64,000 nucleotides of DNA. Source: Rubrobacter aplysinae. GTDB lineage: Bacteria; Actinomycetota; Rubrobacteria; Rubrobacterales; Rubrobacteraceae. Where the stretch lies: NCBI RefSeq assembly GCF_001029505.1, contig NZ_LEKH01000003.1:62001-126000 (forward strand). The letters are read 5' to 3'. The position numbers and the translations under genes are program-made. The notes below the pieces were generated by a model. That model was given only the letters and a program-made list of their open reading frames with translations, ran no database searches and had not been told where the DNA came from. This document shows, in pieces, positions 9,337-18,123 of this stretch. The first letter of the stretch is position 1. Every line of letters begins with the position of its first letter.

Positions 9337-10626
9337 ATGCAGATTCTGTGGGGTATCGGCGGGATGGTCGCGCTTCTGGCTATAGCGTTCGCCTTCTCCG
9401 AGAACCGGCGGGCCATAAGCCCCCGCGTGGTTGCCGGGGCCTTCGCCATACAGCTGATATTCGGGGTGCTCGTGCTGTACACGGACGTCGGGGCGCGGGT
9501 GCTGGAGGCGGTATCGAGCGGCGTGCAGGCCGTCATCAACTCCTCGGGTGAGGGAATAGATTTCCTCTTTGGCGGGATCTTGCCCGATGATGGCGTGGTG
9601 TTCGCGTTCCAGGTGCTGCCCGTGATCGTGTTCTTCGCCTCGCTGACGAGCGTGCTCTACTACCTCGGCGTCCTGCAGTGGGTGGTCCGCGTGCTGGGGG
9701 GTGCGATCCAGAAGCTCCTCGGCACGAGCCAGGCCGAGTCCATGTCCGCAACCTCCAACATCTTCGTCGGCCAGACAGAGGCCCCGCTGGTCGTCAGGCC
9801 GTTCGTGGAGCGGATGACCCGCTCGGAGCTTTTCGCGGTAATGTGCGGCGGGCTCGCCAGCGTGGCGGGCTCGGTGCTCGTCGGGTACTCGTTGCTCGGA
9901 GCGCGGCTAGAGTACCTGATCGCCGCCGCCTTCATGGCCGCCCCCGGCGGCCTCCTGATGGCGAAGATGTTGATCCCCGAGACCGGGACGCCCGAGACCG
10001 CTTCCGGCTCCCAGGTAACGGCGGTGGACCGCCGCGCCTCCGCAGTCGGCCAGGAGAGCGCAGCAGAGGCCGAGGAGCAGGAGGAGGCCGAGATATCCGC
10101 TGACGAGCCGCCGCGCAACGTCATAGACGCCGCCGCCAAGGGCGCGACCGACGGCCTCCGGCTCGCCCTGAACGTCGGGGCGATGCTCCTGGCTTTTATC
10201 TCCCTGATCGCGCTCATCAACCTCCTACTCGGCTCTGTGGGCGGCCTGTTCGGGCTCCCGGACCTCACCTTCCAGCAGATACTAGGCTACGTGTTCGCGC
10301 CGGTGATGTTCGTCGTCGGGGTGCCGTGGTCCGAGGCGGTCCAGGCCGGCAGCTTCCTCGGACAGAAGATCGTGCTCAACGAGTTCGTCGCCTTTCTGGA
10401 GTTCGGCCCGCAAGTCGGGGAGTTCTCGGACAAGTCGGCGGCGATCATCACCTTCGCCCTCACCGGCTTCGCCAACTTCTCCTCCATCGCGATCCTGATC
10501 GGCGGCATCGGCGGCATCGCGCCGACGCGGCGGGGAGAGATCGCCCAGCTCGGCCTCAAGGCGGTGCTCGCCGGGTCCCTGGCGAACCTGATGAGCGCAA
10601 CCATCGCGGGTATGCTTATCGGATAG
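9337..10626 (+). CDS. nupC: Concentrative nucleoside transporter (CNT family)
   Basis: Membrane symporter that brings nucleosides into the cell using an ion gradient; 429 residues. Family signatures include [37 protein letters not shown] and, near the end, [26 protein letters not shown]. About ten hydrophobic segments are visible. A hydrophilic, acidic loop (residues ~220-265) sits between transport domains. ATG at 9337 has GAGAGGGG upstream. It is the first gene of an apparent nucleoside salvage operon with deoB, the pyrimidine phosphorylase and the purine phosphorylase. Confidence 0.93.
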   Translation: MQILWGIGGMVALLAIAFAFSENRRAISPRVVAGAFAIQLIFGVLVLYTDVGARVLEAVSSGVQAVINSSGEGIDFLFGGILPDDGVVFAFQVLPVIVFFASLTSVLYYLGVLQWVVRVLGGAIQKLLGTSQAESMSATSNIFVGQTEAPLVVRPFVERMTRSELFAVMCGGLASVAGSVLVGYSLLGARLEYLIAAAFMAAPGGLLMAKMLIPETGTPETASGSQVTAVDRRASAVGQESAAEAEEQEEAEISADEPPRNVIDAAAKGATDGLRLALNVGAMLLAFISLIALINLLLGSVGGLFGLPDLTFQQILGYVFAPVMFVVGVPWSEAVQAGSFLGQKIVLNEFVAFLEFGPQVGEFSDKSAAIITFALTGFANFSSIAILIGGIGGIAPTRRGEIAQLGLKAVLAGSLANLMSATIAGMLIG

Positions 10627-10650
10627 CGGTCGGCTAGCAGGAGGAGAAGC

Positions 10651-11826
10651 ATGGGTCGCAGAGCGGTGATAATGGTTCTGGACGGCGTCGGGGTCGGCAA
10701 CGCCCCGGACGCGGCGGAGTTCGGCGACGAGGGCTCGGACACCCTGGGTAACACGGCCCGCCGCGTGGGCGGCCTCTCGGTGCCCAACATGCAGGCTCTC
10801 GGCCTGGGCAACGTCCACGAGATACAGGGCGTCCCGCCCGCCGACTCCCCCCGGGCTTCCTGGGGTCTCGCCGTGGAGCACTCCGCCGCCAAGGCCACGC
10901 TGGCCGGGCACTGGGAGATGATGGGCCTCGTGCTGGACGAGCCGCTGCCGACGTATCCGCAAGGCTTCCCACCGGAGATAGTAGAGCGTTTCGAGCGGGA
11001 GACCGGGCGGCGGGTGATCGGCAACAAGCCTGCCTCGGGCACGGAGATACTCGAGGAACTGGGTCCCGAGCAGCAGTCTTCGGGGGATTGGATCGTCTAC
11101 ACCTCCGCCGACTCGGTGTTCCAGATCGCCGCCCACACGGGGGTAATACCGCTCGAAGAGCTGTACGAGGCTTGCGAGCGGGCCCACGAGATGCTCATTG
11201 GGGAGGGCCGGATCCTGGTCGAGCGCGTCATAGCCCGCCCGTATCACGGCGAGCCCGGAGCCTACGAGCGCGAGCACGGGAACCGCCACGACTACGGCAT
11301 CGAGCCCCACGCCCCGACCTACATGGACCACGTAAAGAGCTCCGGCAAGGAGAGCGTCGCCGTCGGCAAGATCCGGGACATCTTCGACGGCAAGGGCATC
11401 ACCGAGCATCTCCCCGGCAAGCCCGACGACGCGGCAAAGGTGGACGCCACGCTACAGGCGCTCGCCGGTGTGGACGAGGGCTTCGTCTTCGTGAACCTCG
11501 TGGACTTCGACGCCGAGTACGGCCACCGCCGCGACCCAGAGGGCATGGCGGCGAACCTCGCGCGCTTCGACGCCCGCGTGCCGGAGCTTCTGGAGGCTCT
11601 CACAGAGGAGGACCTCCTGATCCTGACCGCCGACCACGGCAACGACCCGACCTACTCCGGCACCGACCACACCCGGGAGCGCGTCCCCGTGCTCGCCGTC
11701 TCCGGGGGCGGCTCTCTGCCCGCCGAGATCGGCGTCCGGGACGGCTTCGCCGACCTAGGAGCGACCGTGGCGGACTGGCTCGGCGTGCAACGGGACGGTC
11801 TGCCCGGCAGGAGCCTGCTCTCGTGA
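10651..11826 (+). CDS. deoB: Phosphopentomutase
   Basis: Moves phosphate between C1 and C5 of ribose or deoxyribose, linking nucleoside phosphorolysis to the pentose phosphate pathway. The 391-residue protein has the alkaline-phosphatase-superfamily metal sites: MVLDGVGVGNAPD at the N-terminus, NLVDFDAEYGHRRD, and LTADHGNDPTYSGTDHTRE. ATG at 10651 has GCAGGAGGAG 5-6 bases upstream. Its stop overlaps the GTG start of the next gene (GTGA), so translation is probably coupled. Confidence 0.95.
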   Translation: MGRRAVIMVLDGVGVGNAPDAAEFGDEGSDTLGNTARRVGGLSVPNMQALGLGNVHEIQGVPPADSPRASWGLAVEHSAAKATLAGHWEMMGLVLDEPLPTYPQGFPPEIVERFERETGRRVIGNKPASGTEILEELGPEQQSSGDWIVYTSADSVFQIAAHTGVIPLEELYEACERAHEMLIGEGRILVERVIARPYHGEPGAYEREHGNRHDYGIEPHAPTYMDHVKSSGKESVAVGKIRDIFDGKGITEHLPGKPDDAAKVDATLQALAGVDEGFVFVNLVDFDAEYGHRRDPEGMAANLARFDARVPELLEALTEEDLLILTADHGNDPTYSGTDHTRERVPVLAVSGGGSLPAEIGVRDGFADLGATVADWLGVQRDGLPGRSLLS

Positions 11827-13088
11827 GCGCCGCACTGGAAGCCATAGAGGTCAAGAAGCGCGGCGGCGGGCTGCCGGAGGACATGATCCGGTCCGTCGTG
11901 GCGGGGTACGCGGCGGGCGAGGTGCCCGACTACCAGATGTCGGCGCTCTTGATGGCGATCTTCACCCGGGGGATGGTCTACGAGGAGACGCTGGCGCTGA
12001 CGGCGGCGATGGCGGACTCTGGCGGGCGGTACTCCTTCCCCGAGTGCGTCGACAAGCACTCCACGGGCGGGATCGGGGACAAGATCTCACTAACCTCCCT
12101 CCCGATAGCCGCGGCCTGCGGCGCGCCGGTCGCAAAGCTCTCCGGGCGCGGGCTCGGCCAGACCGGCGGCACGGTGGACAAGCTCGAGGCCATACCGGGC
12201 TTTACCTGCGACCTCTCCGAGAGCAGTTTCCGGCGGCAGGTAGAGGAGGTAGGGCTCGCCATAGTGGAGGCGGGCGAGGTCGCCCCGGCGGACAAGGAGA
12301 TCTACGCCCTGCGCGACGTTACGGGCACGGTGGACTCCCTGCCGCTCATCGGCTCCTCCATAGTCTCCAAGAAGGCCGCCACCGGTGCGGGTCACCTGCT
12401 GTACGACGTCAAGTGCGGCTCGGGGGCATTCATGAAGACCGCCGCCGAGGCGCGGGAGCTGGCGGAGCTACTGGTGAGGCTCTCCGAGTCACTGGGCATC
12501 CGGGCCTCGGCCCTCATAACCGGCATGGCCGAGCCGCTCGGCGCGGCGGTCGGCAACGCCCTGGAGCTGCGGGAGAGCCTCGCGCTGCTGCGGGGAGAGC
12601 CGGTCCCGGAGGACCTGGACCACGAGGCCCGGCTGGTCGCGGCCCGGCTGCTCTACCTCAAAGGCATCTCCGACGCCGAAGCAGCCGTGGATCGTGCCAT
12701 AAGCTCCGGCGCGGCGTACGAGAAGCTCCGGGAGTTCGTCGCCGCCCAGGGCGGCGAGGCGGATGCCCTGGAGTCGCTTGCCGTCTCGGAGGCGGTGCGC
12801 GAGGTGGTGGCCCCGGAGGGCGGCTACGTGGCCGGCTTCGACGCACTATCAATCGGTCAGGCCGCGCTCGTGCTGGGCGCCGGCCGGGAGAGGAAGACGG
12901 ACGCGGTGGATCACTCCGTCGGCGTGGAGGCGCTGGTCAAGGTCGGGGAGGAGATTGAGGCCGGGCAGCCCGTCGCCCGGCTGTACGGCGAGCGCCGGGC
13001 CGAGGAGGCCGAGAGGCTCGTGAAAGAGGCGCTCTCCCTCTCTTCCGGGAAGGTCGAGGCTCCCACTGCTATCCTGGACAGCTTGTAA
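11823..13088 (+). CDS. Pyrimidine-nucleoside / thymidine phosphorylase
   Basis: Splits thymidine, deoxyuridine or uridine with phosphate into base and (deoxy)ribose-1-phosphate. The 421-residue protein carries the family signature around SGRGLGQTGGTVDKLEAIPGF, plus KHSTGGIGDK and KCGSGAFMKT. The GTG at 11823 overlaps the deoB stop and gives a start, SAALEAIEVKKRGG, that matches the family. A longer open frame reaching back to 11088 is only a shadow of deoB. The C-terminal domain (VDHSVGVEALVKVGEEIEAGQPVARLY) is complete. Whether it prefers thymidine (DeoA) or several pyrimidine nucleosides (Pdp) is unclear. Confidence 0.93.
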   Translation: MSAALEAIEVKKRGGGLPEDMIRSVVAGYAAGEVPDYQMSALLMAIFTRGMVYEETLALTAAMADSGGRYSFPECVDKHSTGGIGDKISLTSLPIAAACGAPVAKLSGRGLGQTGGTVDKLEAIPGFTCDLSESSFRRQVEEVGLAIVEAGEVAPADKEIYALRDVTGTVDSLPLIGSSIVSKKAATGAGHLLYDVKCGSGAFMKTAAEARELAELLVRLSESLGIRASALITGMAEPLGAAVGNALELRESLALLRGEPVPEDLDHEARLVAARLLYLKGISDAEAAVDRAISSGAAYEKLREFVAAQGGEADALESLAVSEAVREVVAPEGGYVAGFDALSIGQAALVLGAGRERKTDAVDHSVGVEALVKVGEEIEAGQPVARLYGERRAEEAERLVKEALSLSSGKVEAPTAILDSL

Positions 13089-13172
13089 GTTGGACGCCCT
13101 CGGATATCCGGCTTTAGGCATCGAGCCTCCGCCGGAGAACTCTGACGGCTCCTCGACCGGAGGGAGATCTAC

Positions 13173-13886
13173 GTGAGCCCAGTACATCTGCGGGCAGAGC
13201 CCGGCGACTACGCGGACAGCGTCCTGCTGCCGGGCGACCCGCGCCGCGCCCAGTACATAGCCGAGACCTTCTTCGAGGCCCCGAAGCTCGTGAACGAGGA
13301 GCGCGGGATGCTCGGCTACACCGGCACCTACGGGGGACAGCCCGTCTCCGTACAGAGCACCGGCATGGGCTGCCCGAGCGCCTCCATCGTGACCGAGGAG
13401 CTGTATCAGCTCGGGGCCCGGAACCTGTTGAGGATCGGCACCTGCGGCGGTTACAGCCCCGAGATGTCGCTCGGGGATCTCGTGATCGCCACCGCCGCCA
13501 CCCCGATGGACGGCACCACCACAACCCTCACCCGCGGCATACCCTACGCCCCGGCGGCAGACTTCCACGCCGTACACGCCGCCTATCACGCCTCCGAAGG
13601 GTACGACGCACGGCCCCACCTCGGGCCCGTCGTGACCTCGGACGTGTTCTACGATCCCGAGGAAGAGCCCCAGGAGCTGTGGAACGGGCTCGGGGTTCTG
13701 GCCGTGGAGATGGAGGCGGCCTCGATCTTCACCATCTCGGCCATGCACGGGATACGCGCCGGGTGTCTTTTGACCGTCTCCGACACCATCGGCCTGGAGG
13801 TCACCCGCATAGGCGACGAGGCTCTCAGAAAGGCCGTGGACGACATGACCAGGCTGGCGCTCGACACCCTGAACGCTTTAGACTAG
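13173..13886 (+). CDS. deoD: Purine-nucleoside phosphorylase, DeoD type
   Basis: Hexameric-type phosphorylase that releases purine bases from nucleosides; 237 residues. Motifs: LLPGDPRRAQYIAE at the start, GTCGGYSPEMSLGDLVI in the middle and VEMEAASIF near residue 180. The GTG start at 13173 has GGAGGGAG 6 bases upstream. It is the last gene of the salvage operon that begins with nupC. The next gene on the same strand starts 118 bases downstream and is of an unrelated type. Confidence 0.93.
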   Translation: MSPVHLRAEPGDYADSVLLPGDPRRAQYIAETFFEAPKLVNEERGMLGYTGTYGGQPVSVQSTGMGCPSASIVTEELYQLGARNLLRIGTCGGYSPEMSLGDLVIATAATPMDGTTTTLTRGIPYAPAADFHAVHAAYHASEGYDARPHLGPVVTSDVFYDPEEEPQELWNGLGVLAVEMEAASIFTISAMHGIRAGCLLTVSDTIGLEVTRIGDEALRKAVDDMTRLALDTLNALD

Positions 13887-14004
13887 GCAGGCTGTTCTAG
13901 ATTGTTGACGGCTACCGCGACGCCCCCGGTCCGGGTGGGACCCTCGAGCGTGGCGGAATTGCAGTGCGACGCAACCGAAGTGTAGGCCTCTCCGGGAGGG
14001 ATGC

Positions 14005-15408
14005 TTGACGATCCTCAACGAGTCCGGGGTCCCGGACGCCCTCTCCCCGCTATACGGGGTGGGCAGCCTCTGCGAGCGGCTGCCATACGCCCTGGTCGCC
14101 GTGGCCGGCACCCGGGCCGAGGCGCACCTGATCCAGACCCTCTCAGAGCTCGGCCCCGGCGCCCCCCGGCTCCCCGAGGGCTCTCGCGGCGTACAGGAGC
14201 CGGTGTATCTGGTGCTGGATCCCGCGTCGAACACCCCGGGCGTGGAGCAGGGCCAGCTCGCGACCAGGGTTATCGGGGCGGCATCTAGCCTGGCCTCCAG
14301 CGGCACGGGTCTCGTGCTGCTCCTGGTCTCCCGCTCGGCGCGTCTTCTGGGCGTGGACGCGGACTTCGAGGCCCGGCTGGCCGGGCGCAGGCTGGGGGTG
14401 CCGGTGCTCACCGTGGATCTCGCCCCCGAGGAAGATGGCGCCGGGGGCTCTCCCCCGCTTTCCACGGAGCTGGAGGACCGGGCGCTCGCCGCCCTGGTAG
14501 GACTCTGCCCGGGCGAAGAGCAGGCTCTGGAAGAGGCGTCGTCACAGGAGAAGCGTGGTGGCCTCTTCGGCGGCCGCCGACGGGGACGACAGCCGATTCG
14601 GGAAGGGGAAGCTCCTCCCCGGCAATCCCGGCACCGCCGGTCGGCGACGCTCATGAGCCTGCAGGCCGCTCCGGGCAGGGGCGGGCGCAGTCTGCGGGAG
14701 CTCTCCGCCGACATGGAGCGGGCCGGGGTGCCCTTGAACGGCAGCGTACCGGCCCCGACCGTGGAGGAGCTTCCGGTGCTCGGAGAAGGCTCCATCATCG
14801 CCCCGATGGACCCGTACCTGACCCTCTCCGCCGAAGCCGCCGCCGCGCGTGGTGCGGAGGTGGTCGAGACCATGCTGCCCATAGGGGTAGACGGCACGGC
14901 CCGATTCATACAGGACATCGCCGAGGCGACCGGGGCCGAGATCGGAGCCGGGGAGACGAGCCGGGCGCGCTCGGTGTGGGAGCGGCTCGGCGGCCTGCGG
15001 GGCCGCATCCGGGGCAAACGCTTCTTCCTGACCGGCGACACGGGGATCGAGATACCCCTGGCCCGGTTTCTGGCGGACGCCGGGGCGGTCGTCACGGAGG
15101 TCGGGACGCCGAGGCTGGACCGCCGCTTTCTGGCAGCCGAGCTGCAATCCCTGACCGGGCGCGGCGTGGACGTGGTGGAGTCGCCGGAGTGGAGCACCCA
15201 GCTCGACCGGGTGGACGCGGCAAAGCCCGACGTGGTGATAGCGAGCCCCGGGCTGTACGTACCGCTCGTGGCGCGGGGCTACCTGTGCCGCTCCTCTCTC
15301 GACTTTCTCGGGGCCGGCATCCACGGCTACGAGGGGGCGCGGCGCATCCTGGAGCTACTGGTGCGGACCATGGACCGCGCCGAGAACCTCGACGCGGTGG
15401 AGTTCTAG
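14005..15408 (+). CDS. BchN/NifD-like nitrogenase-superfamily protein, cluster cysteines mostly missing
   Basis: 467 residues resembling the N subunit of dark-operative protochlorophyllide reductase. The best evidence is the segment VAGTRAEAHLIQ (residues 32-44), which parallels the BchN stretch GTKTCAHFIQ, plus PIGVDGT at ~292 and the C-terminal GYLCRSSLDF...GIHGYEGARRILELL. Of the three BchN cysteines that ligate the [4Fe-4S] cluster, only C23 has a plausible counterpart; the GTKTCAH cysteine is Glu39, and the SCP-type cysteine near residue 110 is absent. Residues ~175-225 are an Arg-rich linker. TTG at 14005 follows GGGAGGG; no other start codon exists between the upstream in-frame stop and this point. 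Real function unknown. Confidence 0.75.
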   Translation: MTILNESGVPDALSPLYGVGSLCERLPYALVAVAGTRAEAHLIQTLSELGPGAPRLPEGSRGVQEPVYLVLDPASNTPGVEQGQLATRVIGAASSLASSGTGLVLLLVSRSARLLGVDADFEARLAGRRLGVPVLTVDLAPEEDGAGGSPPLSTELEDRALAALVGLCPGEEQALEEASSQEKRGGLFGGRRRGRQPIREGEAPPRQSRHRRSATLMSLQAAPGRGGRSLRELSADMERAGVPLNGSVPAPTVEELPVLGEGSIIAPMDPYLTLSAEAAAARGAEVVETMLPIGVDGTARFIQDIAEATGAEIGAGETSRARSVWERLGGLRGRIRGKRFFLTGDTGIEIPLARFLADAGAVVTEVGTPRLDRRFLAAELQSLTGRGVDVVESPEWSTQLDRVDAAKPDVVIASPGLYVPLVARGYLCRSSLDFLGAGIHGYEGARRILELLVRTMDRAENLDAVEF

Positions 15409-15409
15409 G

Positions 15410-16927
15410 GTGACCCAGAGAAACCAGAAGAGCCAGGGGAACCAAAGGAGCCAGAGAACGCAAAACAGCCCCGTAAAGCTACTGAGCGGTGTACACGAGG
15501 GCCCCGGCAGCCACGGGATGCTCCGGGTCTCGGCCGGTATCCGGGGGGTGCACACGATCCTGCGGGCCATGCCCGAGGAATGGTATCTACCCGCCCTGCT
15601 CGCCACGAAGGGCGAGTCTTCCGGCACCGAGCCCGCGCCGGTCTCCCTGAGCCCGCTGCATCGGGGTCCACGGCCGGAGGGCTCGCGGGCCCCGGGAGAT
15701 ACGAGGTCGGACATAACGAGTGCGGTGCGGCGCAATCCCCGGGCGGAGGCCTTCGTGTTCGCCCGCTCGGAGACCGCGTTGCTCTCGGGCGAGAAGCCCC
15801 CGAAGTTCGAGTTGCCCGAAGACGAGGAGACCGGGTGGTCCCCGAGGCTCGTAACCTGCCCCTGGGAGACGGCCCGGATGCGCGAGCACGAGGCCGCGGA
15901 CCTCGTCCTGGAAGAGCTCGTGCGCGCCTACGCCAGACCGCTCAAGAGGAGCGAGAGCCCGAGCGTAAACATATTCGGCCCGCCGATGTTCGGCCCGAAC
16001 GCCCGGGCCGAGATGGACGAGGCGGCGCGGCTGCTAGAGAAGATCGGGGTCGAGGTGAACGCCCGGCTCCCGCTCGGGGCCGGCGTGGAGGATCTCAAGC
16101 GCCTGCCGCGGGCGTGGGCGAACCTCGTGCTGTACCGGGAGGTCGGGGACTCGGCGACGCTGTATCTGCGCGACGAGTTCGGCATCCCGCGCGTCACGAC
16201 GCCCATGATCGGGGCCGCCGGTACCGGCTCCGTCCTGAGGAGCGTGGGGTCGCTCTGCTCGCTGGATCCCCGCCAGGTTCAACGGGCCACCTTCTCGGAG
16301 CTCTCCCAGACCGCCCGGCTGCCGTGGTATGCCCGGCTCGCCTCACCCGAGACCTTCGCCGGCAGGAGGGTCGCGATCTTCGGGGACTTCACCTACGCCG
16401 TCGGCCTCGGGTACGTCCTGGCGCGGGAGGTGGGTCTGGAGATCGCGCCCTGCGGCACTTACATGGAGCATCTGCGGCAGGACTTCCTGTTCCAGGCCTC
16501 ATCCTTTACCGACGAGGCCTTCGCCACCGACGACCCGGAGGAGGCCGCGGCCCGCATCGAAGGAGCGCGTCCGGACCTCGTGATCGGCACCCACCTCGAG
16601 GAGAAGGTTGCGGAGTCGCTCGGGGTACCTTTCCTGCCGCTCGTCCCGCCTACCGCCCACGAGTCCCTCGTGGAGCAGCCGCTGATGGGCTACGCGGGGT
16701 CCAGCATCCTGGCGGATCACCTGCGCGGCGCTTTAAGGAAGGTGCCGCGCGACACGGTCCAGGGCGAGGACGGGCCCGGGGTACCGTGGACCGAGGGGGC
16801 CCTGGAGGAGTTGGAGAACATCTCTCCGTTTCTCAGGGGCCGGGCGAGGAGAATGGCCGAGGAGCGCGCCCGCGAGCGCGGCTCGGCCGAGGTCACCCGG
16901 CGCATCCTGCGCGAGTCCCGATCCTAG
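15410..16927 (+). CDS. BchB/NifK-like nitrogenase-superfamily protein with DPOR C-terminal domain
   Basis: 505 residues with clear similarity to BchB of dark-operative protochlorophyllide reductase: HEGPGSHGMLRVSAGIRGVH (~29-48), NIFGPPMFG (~187), PLGAGVEDLKRLPRAWANLVLY written in parts as PLGAG then NLVLYREV, AIFGDFTYA (~322), DLVIGTHLEEKVAESLG (~389), and the BchB-specific tail WTEGALEELENISPFLRGRARR (460-481; core FLRGRARR). The BchB SCTAEL motif is SETALL here (Glu121), and Asp36, the cluster ligand of BchB, aligns with a Glu. The GTG at 15410 lies one base after the upstream stop. The first ~21 residues are encoded by a 9-bp repeat and precede the conserved start. Confidence 0.8.
   Translation: MTQRNQKSQGNQRSQRTQNSPVKLLSGVHEGPGSHGMLRVSAGIRGVHTILRAMPEEWYLPALLATKGESSGTEPAPVSLSPLHRGPRPEGSRAPGDTRSDITSAVRRNPRAEAFVFARSETALLSGEKPPKFELPEDEETGWSPRLVTCPWETARMREHEAADLVLEELVRAYARPLKRSESPSVNIFGPPMFGPNARAEMDEAARLLEKIGVEVNARLPLGAGVEDLKRLPRAWANLVLYREVGDSATLYLRDEFGIPRVTTPMIGAAGTGSVLRSVGSLCSLDPRQVQRATFSELSQTARLPWYARLASPETFAGRRVAIFGDFTYAVGLGYVLAREVGLEIAPCGTYMEHLRQDFLFQASSFTDEAFATDDPEEAAARIEGARPDLVIGTHLEEKVAESLGVPFLPLVPPTAHESLVEQPLMGYAGSSILADHLRGALRKVPRDTVQGEDGPGVPWTEGALEELENISPFLRGRARRMAEERARERGSAEVTRRILRESRS
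15413..15466. repeat. 9-bp tandem repeat inserted at the start of the BchB-like gene
   Basis: Six consecutive 9-base units with consensus ARCCARAGN (for example aaccagaag, agccagggg, agccagaga) fill the space between the GTG start and the codon where BchB homologues normally begin (VKLLSGVHEGP). They add a Gln/Asn/Ser/Arg-rich leader to the protein. Confidence 0.8.
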
Positions 16928-16965
16928 GAGTAATGATCGCCGCGGCTCTTGTGCGATGCCTCCGC

Positions 16966-16971
16966 TAGACT
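16966..16971 (+). promoter_or_regulatory. Putative -10 (TAGACT) of a leaderless GNAT transcript
   Basis: TAGACT ends six bases before the ATG at 16978 and no ribosome binding site is present, so transcription would start at or next to the start codon. No good -35 is seen. Confidence 0.35.
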
Positions 16972-16977
16972 GGGCTT

Positions 16978-17451
16978 ATGCAAGGTGAGATCTGTACCGG
17001 ATCCGCGCGCGTGGAAGAGGCCGGACAAATACTCAAGCTACAGTATCTGTGCTTCCAGTCTCAAGCCGCTCTCTACAGGGACTACTCCCTGCCACCGCTC
17101 ACCCAGACGCTGCGGGAGCTGCTCCGAGAGTACGATCACAAGGAGATTCTCGCCGCCCGGCTCGGCGGCGAGATTGTAGGCTCGGTGCGCGCGGAGATGG
17201 AGGCCGGAGTCTGCTCAATACAACGCCTCATCGTCCACCCAAAGCTGCAAGGCACCGGCCTGGGTAGCAGGCTAATGCGGGAGATCGAAGCCGGCTTCCC
17301 CGGCGCCGATAGCTTCGGGCTGTGTACCGGACACAAGAGCGGCCCCAGCCTGCGGCTCTACCGTGGTCTCGGCTACGAGGCCTACCGCGAGGAGGCGGAG
17401 TCGCCAAGCGTAACCCTGATTCACATGCGCAAACCCAACCTGGGCGAGTGA
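16978..17451 (+). CDS. GNAT-family N-acetyltransferase
   Basis: 157-residue acetyltransferase. The acetyl-CoA binding stretch is IVHPKLQGTGLGSRLMREIE at about residue 80, followed by GPSLRLYRGLGYEAYRE. The acceptor is unknown. It starts 50 bases after the BchB-like gene but appears to have its own promoter and no Shine-Dalgarno, so it may not belong to that unit. Confidence 0.87.
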   Translation: MQGEICTGSARVEEAGQILKLQYLCFQSQAALYRDYSLPPLTQTLRELLREYDHKEILAARLGGEIVGSVRAEMEAGVCSIQRLIVHPKLQGTGLGSRLMREIEAGFPGADSFGLCTGHKSGPSLRLYRGLGYEAYREEAESPSVTLIHMRKPNLGE

Positions 17452-17452
17452 T

Positions 17453-17470
17453 AGATCACTAAGATCACTA
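17453..17470. repeat. Exact 9-bp tandem duplication after the GNAT stop
   Basis: AGATCACTA is repeated exactly, head to tail, starting two bases after the stop codon. It is another member of the junction repeats. Confidence 0.7.
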
Positions 17471-17532
17471 CCAGGCACTCGACCGGCGCTGATCGCTCGA
17501 AGTGTCCGGGGAAGCGTACATCTCCGGGCCGG

Positions 17533-17538
17533 TATAAT
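17533..17538 (+). promoter_or_regulatory. Putative -10 (TATAAT)
   Basis: A perfect TATAAT lies 35 bases upstream of the TTG start at 17573. No clear -35 is visible at the usual spacing. Confidence 0.4.
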
Positions 17539-17572
17539 CCCGTCCGGCGAGCAGGCGAGTTGGGAGACCTTA

Positions 17573-17854
17573 TTGGGCATCAGAGACTTCATACAGTACC
17601 TCCAGGAGCACCGCGAGAAGCTACAGAGGTCGCAGAAGCTACCCGAACAGGTCCGCGAGGAGACGCTCAAGGAGGCGGATACGATGGTCGGCATGGCCGA
17701 CGCCGCCATCAAGGACCTGGACTCCGTGCTGAATAACCGCCGCGTCAACCTGAACGAGGAGCACGCGCTGCGCTTTGCCCAGGACGTCTTCACCCACCTC
17801 AGAGAAGATGAGGAGCGGGTAAAAGAGGCCCTGCGCGCCCCCGACGAAGGCTAG
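17573..17854 (+). CDS. Small helical protein of unknown function
   Basis: 93 residues, highly charged, predicted almost entirely helical and possibly coiled-coil (IQYLQEHREKLQRSQ, then EEHALRFAQDVFTHLREDEERVKE). No signal peptide or membrane segment. The TTG start has GGGAG 6 bases upstream and a TATAAT box further up, which supports it as a real gene. No family is recognised with confidence. Confidence 0.7.
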   Translation: MGIRDFIQYLQEHREKLQRSQKLPEQVREETLKEADTMVGMADAAIKDLDSVLNNRRVNLNEEHALRFAQDVFTHLREDEERVKEALRAPDEG

Positions 17855-17976
17855 GGCCGCCAGTCCTTCCGGGAACGGGTTCAGGGGAGCGTTACGGAAG
17901 CCCGCCAAGGCCAGGATACAGAGGTACAGCGCCACGGAAAGTAGCGGAGAGACGCAGAGAGGCCGTCACCGATTGG

Positions 17977-17982
17977 TATAAT
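17977..17982 (+). promoter_or_regulatory. Putative -10 (TATAAT) upstream of htrA
   Basis: TATAAT on the plus strand, about 140 bases before the HtrA start. The intervening leader contains short 9-bp periodic runs (gtggccccg, ggtggcccg, ggtggcctc) but no recognisable gene. Confidence 0.4.
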
Positions 17983-18123
17983 CTTCCACTGGCGGAGCGG
18001 GTCTCACGATCCGGCGGCAACCTTACCGGCGGGGCATCGTACAGGTCCCTGCGGTGGGTGATCTCGTGGCCCCGGGTGGCCCGGGTGGCCTCCCGCAGCC
18101 GCGCATCCGACAGGAGGTAGAGT

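Noticed and set aside
11088-13088. A 666-codon open frame running through deoB into the pyrimidine phosphorylase
   Set aside because: The first 245 codons are an Arg-rich shadow of deoB; the real gene starts at GTG 11823.
13887-17572. A BchL/NifH-type iron protein near the BchN/BchB-like pair
   Set aside because: No P-loop ATPase of that family is encoded next to the pair or elsewhere in the window.
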